Source of the DNA: Legionellaceae bacterium UBA2794
Lineage (GTDB): Bacteria; Pseudomonadota; Gammaproteobacteria; Legionellales; Legionellaceae
Length of the DNA stretch: 22,192 nucleotides
Assembly: GCA_002352055.1 (NCBI GenBank)
Contig: DEHS01000053.1
Span: 1-22,192 of the forward strand
Reading direction: 5' to 3'
The notes below the pieces were generated by a model, which was not told the origin of the DNA, did no database searches, and was given only the letters and a program-made list of their open reading frames with translations. The position numbers and the translations under genes were made by a program. The first letter of the stretch is position 1. Every line of letters begins with the position of its first letter. Below are positions 1-7,597 of this stretch, in pieces.

Positions 1-231
1 ATGACTGTTTAAATCGAGATACATTTCAATGTAATCATCCGCAGGCGATGGAAATCCTGCGCGAACCGAGCAGCCATACAAAGGCAATTGATACGATAAG
101 CCCGTATCCAATAGTTGTCTTACCTCAGCAACACGCGATAAAGGAATGCGTACCGGTTTGGTTGTTTCTCCCTGATACTTTCCCTGCCCTTTCGGGCGAC
201 CGGCATTCGGTCTTAAGCCGCCATGTGCCAT
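1..231 (-). CDS. umuD: UmuD-like SOS mutagenesis protein, 3' end off the window
   Basis: This is the N-terminal 77 codons of a UmuD/LexA-type S24 serine protease, the self-cleaving subunit that after RecA-stimulated processing activates DNA polymerase V (UmuC) for translesion synthesis. The reverse strand reads from ATG at 231 to the window edge with no stop. It begins MAHGGLRPNAGRPKGQGKY and reaches PLYGCSVRAGFPSPADDY, the family's Ala-Gly cleavage site followed by its conserved FPSPADDY block and then a LDLN motif. The catalytic Ser/Lys region lies outside the window. A purine-rich AAGTGAG sits upstream of the start. umuC would be expected next, beyond position 1. I saw no CTG-N10-CAG LexA box in the roughly 180 bp upstream, so SOS control is not demonstrated. 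Family assignment is strong. Confidence 0.9.
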   Translation of the reverse strand, partial: MAHGGLRPNAGRPKGQGKYQGETTKPVRIPLSRVAEVRQLLDTGLSYQLPLYGCSVRAGFPSPADDYIEMYLDLNSH

Positions 232-409
232 GGTATATGACTCACTTGATTTATGTAACGTAAATTAATACTAGGGGGTTATTGGAGAGAAGTAAATGGT
301 TATTATGGGGCAAAAAGAGAGCAATCAGGTAAGTGATGGAAAAACATCATGATTCTTTTATTAAATAAATTGAAGTCCACTCATCAAATAGAGAAATCAG
401 CAGTGGTTT

Positions 410-1087
410 TTAAGTATTTAAGGGAATAATCGTATCTTTTTCTTTATATAAAGCACTATTTACCGCAGGAGTTACCGGATGACACTCTAATTCCAGTGGT
501 GTCTGCAACGCGAGAATCCGCTCTAAATCCGCTTGCGTCAGCGCGTGCGGTTTAAGCCATTCTTCTTGTTGCTGTTTGGATAAAATCCACGGCATGCGGT
601 CATGCAAAGGTGCGACTAATGCATCAGGCGCTGTGGTTAATACGCAGCAAGAAGGAAGTTTAGTCTCTGCATCAGGTTTGTAATAATCCCAAATGGCCGC
701 AACCGGCATCAGCTGTTTATCCTTTCGGGTAATGTAAAAAGGCTGCTTGATGGTTTTCTTCTCCTGCTTATGGTGTTGCCATTCAAAAAATCCACTCATC
801 AGCACAATACAACGTCGCGATTTAAGGCTTTGCTTAAACGCGACTTTGTCACTAATGGTTTCAACGCGTGCATTAATCAAAAGCATGTTTTTCTTATCTT
901 TGGCATACCAGGGAACCAAACCCCAACGCATCGGCAGTACATCAAGAATGTGTTCCTTATTGATAAGGCACAAAGCATTTTCGGTAGGTGCCACATTAAA
1001 GCTATTGGGCAAAGGCTCATGCTGTACCACACCAAATTGCTCTTTAATTTCTTTTAAGTCGGTATTAAGACTAAAGCGTCCGCACAT
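410..1087 (-). CDS. yedK: SRAP-family abasic-site DNA-protein crosslinking protein (YedK/HMCES type)
   Basis: SRAP proteins form a thiazolidine crosslink to abasic sites in single-stranded DNA through an N-terminal cysteine, shielding the lesion. The 225-aa product has the full family signature: it starts MCGRF so that Cys2 becomes the N-terminus, has NARVET with the active-site Asn near residue 72, SGFFEW with Glu near 102, and LHDRMP with His near 162. Length is typical. ATG at 1087 is fixed by the need for Cys at position 2 and by AGGA seven bases upstream. It lies about 180 bp upstream of the umuD-like gene on the same strand, so two DNA-damage genes travel together here. No frameshift or missing key residue was seen. 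Confidence 0.95.
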   Translation of the reverse strand: MCGRFSLNTDLKEIKEQFGVVQHEPLPNSFNVAPTENALCLINKEHILDVLPMRWGLVPWYAKDKKNMLLINARVETISDKVAFKQSLKSRRCIVLMSGFFEWQHHKQEKKTIKQPFYITRKDKQLMPVAAIWDYYKPDAETKLPSCCVLTTAPDALVAPLHDRMPWILSKQQQEEWLKPHALTQADLERILALQTPLELECHPVTPAVNSALYKEKDTIIPLNT

Positions 1088-1124
1088 AAGTTATCCTAAA
1101 AAATGTACCTTATATTTGGTACCA

Positions 1125-1349
1125 TTAACCCGGAATCGAACGAGGGTCATTTCCATGACTGTCTTTTACAGAAATCCTTCCATCTAAATTATGAATGACT
1201 AACTCTGCATGATGAGAATTACTTAACGCACGCGCTTTTTTAATGGCTTCTTCCTTGGTTGCGAAATGAAAGCTTGCGCGCAGTGCATTTGACTTTTTAA
1301 CGGACCACCCTCCTTTAGGATGGTGAACCACATGGTATTCATGAGTCAT
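1125..1349 (-). CDS. DUF2188-family small protein
   Basis: A 74-aa protein whose whole length fits the DUF2188 pattern: an N-terminal beta strand pair (YHVVHHPKGGWSVKKSNA), a middle helix with the ATKEEAIKKAR motif, and a C-terminal strand ending in a DGRI...D..GNDPRSIPG-like tail. The family function is not established; members are small, cytosolic and common in environmental bacteria. A strong AGGAGAG Shine-Dalgarno lies just upstream of ATG at 1349, so the start is secure. It sits 37 bp upstream of the SRAP gene on the same strand and could be co-transcribed with it. No signal peptide or membrane segment. Confidence 0.8.
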   Translation of the reverse strand: MTHEYHVVHHPKGGWSVKKSNALRASFHFATKEEAIKKARALSNSHHAELVIHNLDGRISVKDSHGNDPRSIPG

Positions 1350-1381
1350 GATGCTCTCCTAAGAATTGCCTTATATTCTAA

Positions 1382-1537
1382 TTATAGCGAATCTTGAGTC
1401 TCATTCTTATCTAAGGCTTGAGAGAGAGGTTCTTTTGGTGATTTTGGCGGTGCGTATTTGCGTTCAAAATATTCCAGATATTGGTTTAATTCATACTTCA
1501 ACTTTAATTCTTTCTCTAATTGATGTTCCGTGCTCAT
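1382..1537 (-). CDS. Small hypothetical protein, 51 aa
   Basis: A short charged protein starting MSTEHQLEKELKLKYELNQY, with a predicted amphipathic N-terminal helix (roughly residues 4-28) and a hydrophilic, proline-containing tail. The open frame extends upstream to 1618, but ATG at 1537 is preceded by a good GGAG seven bases away while the upstream ATGs have no obvious ribosome site, so I chose 1537. It lies between the DUF2188 gene and the glycine-zipper gene, all on the same strand with similar GGAG-type ribosome sites. I do not recognise a family. The reading frame plus ribosome site is the only support. Confidence 0.5.
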   Translation of the reverse strand: MSTEHQLEKELKLKYELNQYLEYFERKYAPPKSPKEPLSQALDKNETQDSL

Positions 1538-1686
1538 CCTACTCTCCTTCAAAAGACACAGTAGATCATGAGCTTTAAAGGTTGTAAAGAAATCAGAAAC
1601 GCATTGATTCATTTCCACTTCATTAAGAAAGATGCGATATGAGAACGCAGTCTTGATGATTAAGACTGCGAAACACTCACTATCAA

Positions 1687-2190
1687 TTAATAGTGATATT
1701 TACTCCATTTAGAAGACAGATTGCTATCAGGGCGAGTATCATTCACACCTAATACGATACCCCCTTCTTTAATGCGAGATTCAAACACTTTTGCTTTATC
1801 TTCAGGTATGCCCCAACCGATTAACGAACCGACTAATCCACCAGTGATTCCACCAGCACCAGCCCCAGCAAGACCTGCAGCTAATGGACCAGCAATAACT
1901 AAACCTAATCCTGGAATAACAAGGCTAGTACCTATGGCTGCAATCGCACCTACAATACCACCCAATGCAGCTCCAGTTGCACTACCGATTCCCATTCCTT
2001 CAGATGCTTTTGAGCCTTCTTTAACTAAAACTGAATCATAATATTTTTTTCGAGAATCTTCAGACATCATCACATTGATATCTTTAGGGGTATATCCTGC
2101 ATCAAGAGCATCTTGATAAGCTTTTTCCGCATCATGTTCGTTTTTAAACACTTCGGTCGTAAAATGAACGTCTCTTTTTGTATCAGACAT
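1687..2190 (-). CDS. Glycine-zipper stress-like protein (general stress protein 17M type)
   Basis: A 167-aa protein in two parts. Residues about 1-60 look like the small alpha/beta module of general stress protein 17M-like proteins (VHFTTEVFKNEHDAEKAY, then GYTPKDINVMMSEDSRKKYY). Residues about 65-125 are a long Gly/Ala-rich hydrophobic stretch with repeated GxxxG spacing, a glycine zipper likely to insert in or associate with membrane. The C-terminus (IPEDKAKVFESRIKEGGIVL) returns to a soluble fold. ATG at 2190 has a strong AGGAGAGG ribosome site. Function is not established; stress-linked envelope roles are known for relatives. The neighbouring genes are SOS- and stress-like, which fits but proves nothing. 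Confidence 0.7.
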   Translation of the reverse strand: MSDTKRDVHFTTEVFKNEHDAEKAYQDALDAGYTPKDINVMMSEDSRKKYYDSVLVKEGSKASEGMGIGSATGAALGGIVGAIAAIGTSLVIPGLGLVIAGPLAAGLAGAGAGGITGGLVGSLIGWGIPEDKAKVFESRIKEGGIVLGVNDTRPDSNLSSKWSKYHY

Positions 2191-2697
2191 ATTCCTCTCC
2201 TTGAATTAGATTTCTTTGAATACAGTCCCTGTTTTACGATACTAATTATAAACCAAGAAAAAAAGTTTGCTTCTTTAGGAAACTCTAAAAAATGCATATT
2301 GAAAATTAAGTCCCCTTATTGCTTTATTCATAATTTCAATATTGCGCTAATGCCAGTTAATAAAACGGGGGTTTTGTATACCATCATGAGAAATTAATTT
2401 TTTTTCTCATATGTTCAAGTGAAAAGTGGTAAAGCAATTCAGTAAACTATTCTTAGTTAATTAATTTTCTAAATAACTTTGATATTTAACGTTAGATGAG
2501 TCACGGAAGTAAGGATCATACTAAAACCTAAATATTAACTTGCTAACGCTCGCCAATACAGGATAAGGTTCATTTATTTTTGGGAATAATAAGTTTTTCG
2601 GTAAATTTGTTTTCTCCTGCTCTGCTCACATCTTACGGTTCAGTTTATATCAAGATCTAATCTAGCGAAAAATTAATATGATTATCGAAGTTTGTTG
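2191..2697. other. Gene-free AT-rich stretch upstream of the glycine-zipper gene
   Basis: About 500 bp with no reading frame that has both a ribosome site and plausible composition. It presumably holds the promoter for the minus-strand gene starting at 2190 and the 3' end of the HEPN gene. The one notable element is an AT-rich block at 2457-2489, partly duplicated on the other side of the HEPN gene at 3387-3419. Confidence 0.5.
2457..2489 (+). repeat. Imperfect direct repeat, copy 1, flanking HEPN gene
   Basis: Contains TTCTAAATAACTTTGATATT. It matches the block at 3387-3419 at about 27 of 33 positions by eye, in the same orientation. Both copies are very AT-rich, so chance similarity is possible. 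Confidence 0.35.
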
Positions 2698-3339
2698 TTA
2701 ACATTTTCCTTTTATTTCTTTAAAATAGCTAATGAAGATTTCTACAGCGGCTTCCAAGAAACCTGCGTGTAAAATAATTTCTGTCTCACCGCTTAAATGT
2801 GGGAAATTTTCTTTAATATTATAATATTTTTCTTTATCTTTTACCAAACCATTATTATGGGCAATTAAATTTCTTAACTCTTGTAACTGTTTGATTTTTT
2901 CCCATGATGATTGGTTGACCACTTTAATCCCAGCTACTTTTTCAAGATATTTACGTGCCCTATCAATTCCCCTATCAGACATATCATTGAACGATAATTT
3001 TAATTTTTTTTCTTTTTTTAAATCATTGCATAAGTTATTAAGTAAATTTTCAAATTCTCCATATAAAGTAAGCAAAGCAGATTTACGAAATAAATTTGGA
3101 AAATAATTAATAAATACCTCATCTAGTGACCAAGTCATATCATCAAGACCTTTATGAACCGTGACTTCGTCATTTCCTTGTCTATAAAATTTTTGTTCAC
3201 GTACAAATTTTTCCGGAATTTCTATACATTGACTTTCAATTTCTTCAACAAATACTCGAAGCAGATCCATGCTAGCGAATATTCCATCCCATAAAATGTC
3301 CATAATATGCATAAAGTCTCTATTACAAAAATTAATCAT
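2698..3339 (-). CDS. HEPN-domain protein, RNase-like
   Basis: A 213-aa, mostly helical protein with a HEPN Rx4-6H signature, RNLIAH (Arg156, His161), preceded by helices including ALLTLYGEFENLLNNLC and a WEKIKQLQEL segment. HEPN proteins with this motif are often metal-independent RNases in toxin-antitoxin, abortive-infection or other conflict systems; related annotated groups include RiboL-PSP-HEPN and MAE_28990-type proteins. The assignment here rests on motif and helical pattern only. The start at 3339 has a weak ribosome site; an ATG at 3312 preceded by GAGA is an alternative. No nucleotidyltransferase antitoxin lies beside it. AT-rich direct repeats lie on both sides, and the next gene on the same strand is the IS-disrupted unknown gene. 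Confidence 0.7.
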   Translation of the reverse strand: MINFCNRDFMHIMDILWDGIFASMDLLRVFVEEIESQCIEIPEKFVREQKFYRQGNDEVTVHKGLDDMTWSLDEVFINYFPNLFRKSALLTLYGEFENLLNNLCNDLKKEKKLKLSFNDMSDRGIDRARKYLEKVAGIKVVNQSSWEKIKQLQELRNLIAHNNGLVKDKEKYYNIKENFPHLSGETEIILHAGFLEAAVEIFISYFKEIKGKC

Positions 3340-3386
3340 AGATACTTAGAATAGTATATAGCTGGAAATATCGTATAAAACCCCAA

Positions 3387-3419
3387 TTAATTATATTTCT
3401 AAATCACTTTAATATTAGA
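3387..3419 (+). repeat. Imperfect direct repeat, copy 2, flanking HEPN gene
   Basis: Contains TTCTAAATCACTTTAATATT, the counterpart of 2457-2489 on the other side of the HEPN gene. It lies about 50 bp upstream of the HEPN start, so promoter overlap is possible. Confidence 0.35.
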
Positions 3420-3630
3420 AATATACTATAAGTCTATATATAAACTAATTTACTTGGCGATCGAACGAATTTATCAGAAATAAACCATACCGATTCACAA
3501 CTCTAACCCAGCTATGAATCGTTCATGATCGAATTCCATGACTAATTTATCGTATAACAGGATGGCTAAGTACACAAAACTTTGGACAGACTCTTTTTTG
3601 GTATAACTCATGAATTAAACTTGTTATTTT

Positions 3631-4043
3631 TTACTGCCTTAAATTAGGAATCTCTGGAGTGGCGTTATTTTGTTCTTCTTTAAATAACTGTATTTTTTCT
3701 AATAAAATTTCTAAAGTACATGCGAACTCAATAGAAGCAGATGTTTTTACTAAACCACCCAATAAAGATTTTGATGGTTCGTAGTCAATACCTAATTTGT
3801 TAGATCTTAAAAAATTAACCAATTTATTTAAAATCAAAGGATTACTATTTTCGTGAAACGAAAGATGATATTTATTATTGAAGATAGTATCTTGATCATG
3901 CAGGTAGCATTTTTTGGAAAATTTCATTGAGCAAATCTAAAATTTTATCCTTTATTTCATATTTTAGTGATATTGGCTTTATACTCGATTGGCTCGCATT
4001 CATAAAGAAAGGTTTATATGAATTATCGGATTTTGTATCATTT
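3631..4043 (-). pseudogene. 3' half of an unknown gene split by the IS21-family element
   Basis: Removing the insertion element and one copy of its 6-bp target repeat joins this segment in frame to the 5' half at 6632 (reading ...LLTKKND then TKSDNSYKPFF...). The reconstructed gene is 822 bp, about 273 codons, on the minus strand. This part reads to QK, then stops with MLPA in one frame, while the continuing sequence (CYLHDQDTIFNNKYH, later LLGGLVKTSASIEF) is in another. Dropping one A from the A6 run near 3910 joins them. The piece now has an apparent start inside the IS, but that is an accident of insertion. I do not recognise the protein; it is hydrophilic with a helical C-terminus. Confidence 0.75.
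4038..4043 (+). repeat. IS target-site duplication, left copy (TCATTT)
   Basis: TCATTT directly abuts the element's TGCG end, and an identical TCATTT abuts the CACA end at 6627-6632. Removing one copy plus the element restores the interrupted reading frame. Confidence 0.9.
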
Positions 4044-4115
4044 TGCGTATTCCGGAGGACTTGATCACCAATTCCGGTAGGCATTTGATCACTGATTCCG
4101 GAGTATTTGATCACT
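4044..4115 (+). repeat. IS21-type left terminal repeats (three units)
   Basis: Three spaced units of ATTCCGG followed after a short spacer by TTGATCA, about 22-24 bp apart. They lie between the terminus and the istB stop codon and match units at the other end in inverted orientation. Confidence 0.85.
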
Positions 4116-4134
4116 TCAACGACTCACGCTGAGG

Positions 4135-4881
4135 TTAAAGGGGTTTAGTCTGTAAAGATTTTTTTGTTTTTCGCATGGATTCACCATCAAGTTGTATTCT
4201 GATTGAGTTATGAACGAGTCTATCAAGGACGGCATCTGCAAGTGTTGCATCACCAAGGTGTTCATGCCATAAAGCAACAGCGAGTTGACTGGTAATGATG
4301 GTTGAGCGTTTTTGATACCTGTCTTCAAGTATTTCCAGTAAGTCTCTTCTTTGTTCTTCATCCGGAGCCACCAGTCCCCAGTCATCAAGGACTAGCACAT
4401 CGACTTTTGCGATGGATGCCAGCCAGTTGGGATAACTTCCATTGGCCTTGGCAATCTTAAGTTCATTCCATAATCGTGGAAGACGATAATATCGGGAAGA
4501 GAATCCTGTAATACAGGCTTTATGAGTTAATGTGCAGACAATGTATGTTTTTCCGCAGCCGGTTGGACCGGTAATCAGCAGATTAAGATGTTGAGATACC
4601 CACTGGCAGCGAAACAGTTCCAGCATGGCTGATTTGTTCAGGCCGCGAGGATGCTTAAAGTCGATATCTTCCATACAGGCATTAAGCTATAGCTTGGCTT
4701 GTTTTAGTCTTCGCTCCATTTTTCGATTGTCACGTAACAGATACTCACGCTCAACCAATAAACCAAGCCGTTCATCAAAATCCAGATCATTAACTGGTCT
4801 TTTGAGGTGTTCTGTAAACGCATCGGTCATGCCTGTTAGCTTTAAGGAACGAAGTTTATCAAGCGTTGGATTGTTTAACAT
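4135..4881 (-). pseudogene. istB: IstB transposition ATPase, interrupted by an in-frame amber codon
   Basis: IstB is the AAA+ ATPase helper that directs IS21 target capture by the IstA transposase. The frame begins at ATG 4881 (MLNNPTLDKLRSLKLTGM), with AGGAG upstream overlapping the istA stop. It reads FDERLGLLVEREYLLRDN, then meets TAG at 4687-4689 after residue 64. The same frame continues without shift to 4135: VEDID-like MEDIDFKHPRGL, Walker A GPTGCGKT, Walker B VLVLDDWG, and a family-typical C-terminus. Full length would be 248 codons, normal for IstB. The TAG is one base from CAG, so a nonsense mutation is likely. Re-initiation at ATG 4674 would give a 179-aa piece that keeps both Walker motifs but lacks the N-terminal IstA-interacting region. 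Confidence 0.9.
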
Positions 4882-4892
4882 GGTTGTTTCTC

Positions 4893-6422
4893 CTATTGGT
4901 AGTAATTAGAACCACGAAGGTTGTTGCGATGAGGGATGACAGGAGTCGTCGTTTTGGATGACGTCTTGACCAAGTCCATATTGTTTTTCAGCAGACGCTC
5001 TACCTGTTGATAGCGTGTCATTCCTGCTTCCAGAGCAATCGCGCATGCGCTCTCAAGTCGGTCTGCACCAAAACGCTGAGCAAGTCTCATCAACCCCAGG
5101 CAGGAACGAAAGGCTAGCTCTGGGAATGCTCGGGCTGCAATCATGTATTCGATATAACGAGCGGTATCTTCCCCCGTTTTTAATGCCCATCGATGGATTC
5201 GCTCAGGTGTCCACTCGGCATGTGCCTTATGACTGCTGGGCATATGTTCTGCCAGAGTGGTATGTGTAAAGCGTTTTTTTGAGCGAGTATGCAGGGCGAT
5301 GCGCTTCCCCTCATGAAAGCATTCGACCATTGAACCGCTGGCACGAACTTCGATGGTCTTATGAATGTAATGATAGGGAACACTGTAATAATGTTCATCA
5401 AAAATAAAGTGATAATCGATATTCACCTTGGCTTTTTTCCATTCCGCATAGTGATATGGCTCAGAGGGCAAAGGTTGAAGCGCTGGTTTGTCCAGAACCT
5501 CGAACAGCTCAAGGCGAGAGGTATTCATTTTCTGAAAGGACTGTTGATTAAAGGCCACAAGCGTTGGCGCAATGGCCTTTTTAATTTCAGCAATATTGGT
5601 AAAGGTGTGATGTCTTAACGGAGCAAGGATTTGACGCTCAACACAGCCAACAGCATTCTCAACCTTGGCTTTGTCCTGAGGCCTTGCGGCTCGAGCAGGG
5701 ACAATAGCAAATCCGTAGTGCTCACTGACATGCTGATAGTTTGCGTTAATATCAGGGTCGTATCGGTGTGACTTGCTCACACCAGATTTCAAGTTATCAG
5801 GCACTACCATTTTGGTGACACCACCAAAGTAGTTCCACATTCTAATGTGGGAGGTAATCCAGTGTTCCAGCGATTGACTTTCTGTGATATCAACAAAGGT
5901 AAATTGCGATGCGCCAAGACTGGCTACAAAAACTTGTGCTTCATGAATCTCACCTGTAGACGGCTCTATCCATGGAACAGTCATGCCCGCATAATCAACA
6001 AAAACCTTTTCTCCAGCTTTATGAACCTGCCGCATGACAGGACTGATTTGCTTCACATAACGTGTGTAACGGTCACAAAACTGGCTATAGCCCACACCAT
6101 CTGGATGACATTCCCTGTATTCTCGCCAGAGTAACATTAATGTCATCCCTTTTTTTCGCAGCTGCGCATGGATGCATTCCCAGTCCGGCAAAACACGCCG
6201 GGTTGAACTGACCTTTGAGGGTAAAAATAAGCGCTCATAGAGTTCCTGCTCGCCAAGAGAAAGCGCCTCAGCTAAGGTTAATCCAGCTATACGTGCACGA
6301 TATAGGTAGTTGGATACAGTTCCAGAACTGATATTGAGGCTTCGCCCAATGTCACGGTTACTATGCCCTTGTTCATGCTGTCGAAATACTTCTTGAATTT
6401 TTCGCATACTTAATGGTCTCAC
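4893..6422 (-). CDS. istA: IstA, IS21-family DDE transposase
   Basis: IstA cuts and joins the IS21-family ends. The product of about 509 aa begins with a helix-turn-helix (MRKIQEVFRQHEQGHSNRDI, then SGTVSNYLYRAR). The DDE integrase core shows the first Asp in VFVDYAGM, the second in VVPDNLKSGV and the Glu in KAKVENAVG. A C-terminal beta-rich region follows (HYYSVPYHYI). I chose GTG at 6422 because AAGGCGAG lies just before it and the protein then starts VRPLSMRKI, as relatives do; the open frame extends to 6494, where ATGs lack a clear ribosome site and overlap the terminal repeats. Its stop codon overlaps the istB ribosome site, so the two are probably translationally coupled. No internal defect was seen. 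Confidence 0.93.
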   Translation of the reverse strand: MRPLSMRKIQEVFRQHEQGHSNRDIGRSLNISSGTVSNYLYRARIAGLTLAEALSLGEQELYERLFLPSKVSSTRRVLPDWECIHAQLRKKGMTLMLLWREYRECHPDGVGYSQFCDRYTRYVKQISPVMRQVHKAGEKVFVDYAGMTVPWIEPSTGEIHEAQVFVASLGASQFTFVDITESQSLEHWITSHIRMWNYFGGVTKMVVPDNLKSGVSKSHRYDPDINANYQHVSEHYGFAIVPARAARPQDKAKVENAVGCVERQILAPLRHHTFTNIAEIKKAIAPTLVAFNQQSFQKMNTSRLELFEVLDKPALQPLPSEPYHYAEWKKAKVNIDYHFIFDEHYYSVPYHYIHKTIEVRASGSMVECFHEGKRIALHTRSKKRFTHTTLAEHMPSSHKAHAEWTPERIHRWALKTGEDTARYIEYMIAARAFPELAFRSCLGLMRLAQRFGADRLESACAIALEAGMTRYQQVERLLKNNMDLVKTSSKTTTPVIPHRNNLRGSNYYQ

Positions 6423-6487
6423 GATAATCTCGCCTTGGTCACAAGACGAATATTGTATAAAAATTGTCATATCGTGAGTGTTGGTGG

Positions 6488-6626
6488 TGATCAAATACGA
6501 CCGGAATCACTGATCAAATGCTCCGGAATCGGTGATCAAGTAACATCGGAATCACTGATCAAGTGTTTCCGGAATCTGCGATCAAATGCGGCTGGAATTG
6601 GTGATCATTTCGCTCCGGAATACACA
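6488..6626 (-). repeat. IS21-type right terminal repeats (six units)
   Basis: Six units carrying TGATCA and CCGGAATC-like cores at about 23-bp spacing, upstream of istA and ending at the element boundary. They are probable IstA-binding sites and may overlap the istA promoter. Confidence 0.85.
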
Positions 6627-6632
6627 TCATTT
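6627..6632 (+). repeat. IS target-site duplication, right copy (TCATTT)
   Basis: Identical to 4038-4043 and immediately outside the CACA terminus of the element. Confidence 0.9.
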
Positions 6633-7041
6633 TTCTTAGTTAATAAAAAAGGAGTAATTTGGTGCTCATTAAACAGAATTTCTTCTGCGCTTAAAGTTTT
6701 TGTATTTAATTTATCATAATTAGTTGTATCAATTACATTATCATATCTATTAGATTGCCCATCTACATAGCGTTCAAAGTTAATACCTATTCTAACAAAA
6801 CCAATATAATCCACATGTAGATTTTTTTCTAAAATAGCCTTCGCTTCTGATTCTGTGAGTGTTAATTTTTGAAGTTCAGCTTCTATTTCAGTTTTATAGG
6901 TTGGATAAAAATAGGGATCAATCCTTACTACAGGAAATTTAATATTTATTAACGTAGCTTTTGTATTTCACTTTTAACGGCATTATTAAACAGTGATACT
7001 AAAACCTTCACACGCTTCTCTTCTGAAATCTTAAATAACAT
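6627..7041 (-). pseudogene. 5' half of the IS-split unknown gene, with an early frameshift
   Basis: It starts at ATG 7041 after GGAG and reads MLFKISEEKRVKVLVSLF to EIQKLR, then stops. A different frame continues without interruption to the insertion (KFPVVRIDPYFYPTYKTE, VDYIGFVRIGINFERYVDG, HQITPFLLTKKND). Adding one A to the A4 run near 6963 joins the two frames as EIQKATLINIKF. Together with the 3' half this gives about 273 codons. The reconstructed protein is soluble, with no signal peptide, and I do not recognise a family. Besides the IS, it carries two compensating-size frameshifts at A-runs, which means either genuine decay or homopolymer sequencing errors. Confidence 0.7.
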
Positions 7042-7597
7042 TATATTACTCCATGAAAATTAGAGCAAAATGACACCCTAATGTGCAGCAAATTTCATAA
7101 GTAAAGAACAGGTTATTAAGGAACAGAGGTTATAGAAGATAATTTGCACCCTGAAATTTATTTCTTCGTCGATTTATTTATTTTGGGTTCTGCTTGCGGG
7201 TTGAATAGTTTTGTGTGATCCATTAAATTCGATACTGGATCACTTAATAAAATAAGTGTTACCAAGGGATTAGGTATAATGTCTATTAATTTATAAATGA
7301 GTAGACCAATAAATTGTTGCACTTTATTTGTCTACAAATTCGTATTTCACGAATTTATATACTAATGTGTCTATCAATCGATTTTAAGGGCTACCCTCAA
7401 CAGCTTTATCTTTATTAACCCAAAGTTTACTTGAACGCATCCACATTCATAAGATGAACCTTAACTGACGGAAATCACCTGTTTTTCGGATACTCCTCTA
7501 CTTGCACTTGTAATCAACTAAAAAAACCTTTATAACTGTACGAAAAACTATGCCGTATTGCATACCTGTACGGAAATCTAAATATGGGGTTTTACGG
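7042..7597. other. Gene-free stretch upstream of the resolvase, possible res site
   Basis: About 550 bp between divergent genes. No convincing reading frame. Its right part (about 7480-7597) carries GTTTTTCGG, CGAAAAAC and GTTTTACGG in alternating orientation, plus two GTACGAAA/GTACGGAAA motifs. Short related half-sites next to a serine resolvase gene are typical of a res site or resolvase operator, but I cannot define subsites with confidence. Confidence 0.35.

Larger units (their letters stand above)
4044..6626 (-). mobile_element. IS21-family insertion sequence, complete, 2583 bp
   Basis: The ends are related inverted termini: TGCGTATTCCGGA at 4044 and, on the other strand, TGTGTATTCCGGA ending at 6626. 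Inside each end are several copies of a roughly 22-bp unit combining ATTCCGG and TTGATCA, three at the left (4044-4115) and six at the right (6488-6626), the multiple transposase-binding repeats known for IS21-type elements. Between them lie istA and istB on the minus strand, istB downstream with its ribosome site overlapping the istA stop. A 6-bp duplication TCATTT flanks it. The element splits an unknown gene. Because istB has an in-frame stop, this copy may not transpose on its own. Confidence 0.95.

Noticed and set aside
48..263. Plus-strand open frame of 71 codons
   Set aside because: It lies antisense to the umuD-like gene, whose motifs are unmistakable.
1721..2041. Plus-strand Pro/Ala-rich open frame
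   Set aside because: It is the antisense shadow of the glycine-zipper coding region; composition mirrors Gly/Ala codons.
3420..3630. Imperfect inverted repeat around GATCGAACGAAT and AATCGTTCATGATC
   Set aside because: Arms have several mismatches and a long spacer; not strong enough to call a hairpin or att site.
3896..4114. Open frame of 72 codons starting inside the IS left end
   Set aside because: Its first residues are IS terminal-repeat sequence; the remainder is the continuation of the interrupted host gene.
4044..4115. Spaced ATTCCGG/TTGATCA repeats considered as a CRISPR-like array
   Set aside because: The units are degenerate, short, occur at both ends of the IS in inverted orientation and fit IS21 transposase-binding repeats.
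6605..6814. Open frame of 69 codons ending in the IS right end
   Set aside because: It is an internal part of the interrupted gene that runs into the IS; the real gene starts at 7041.
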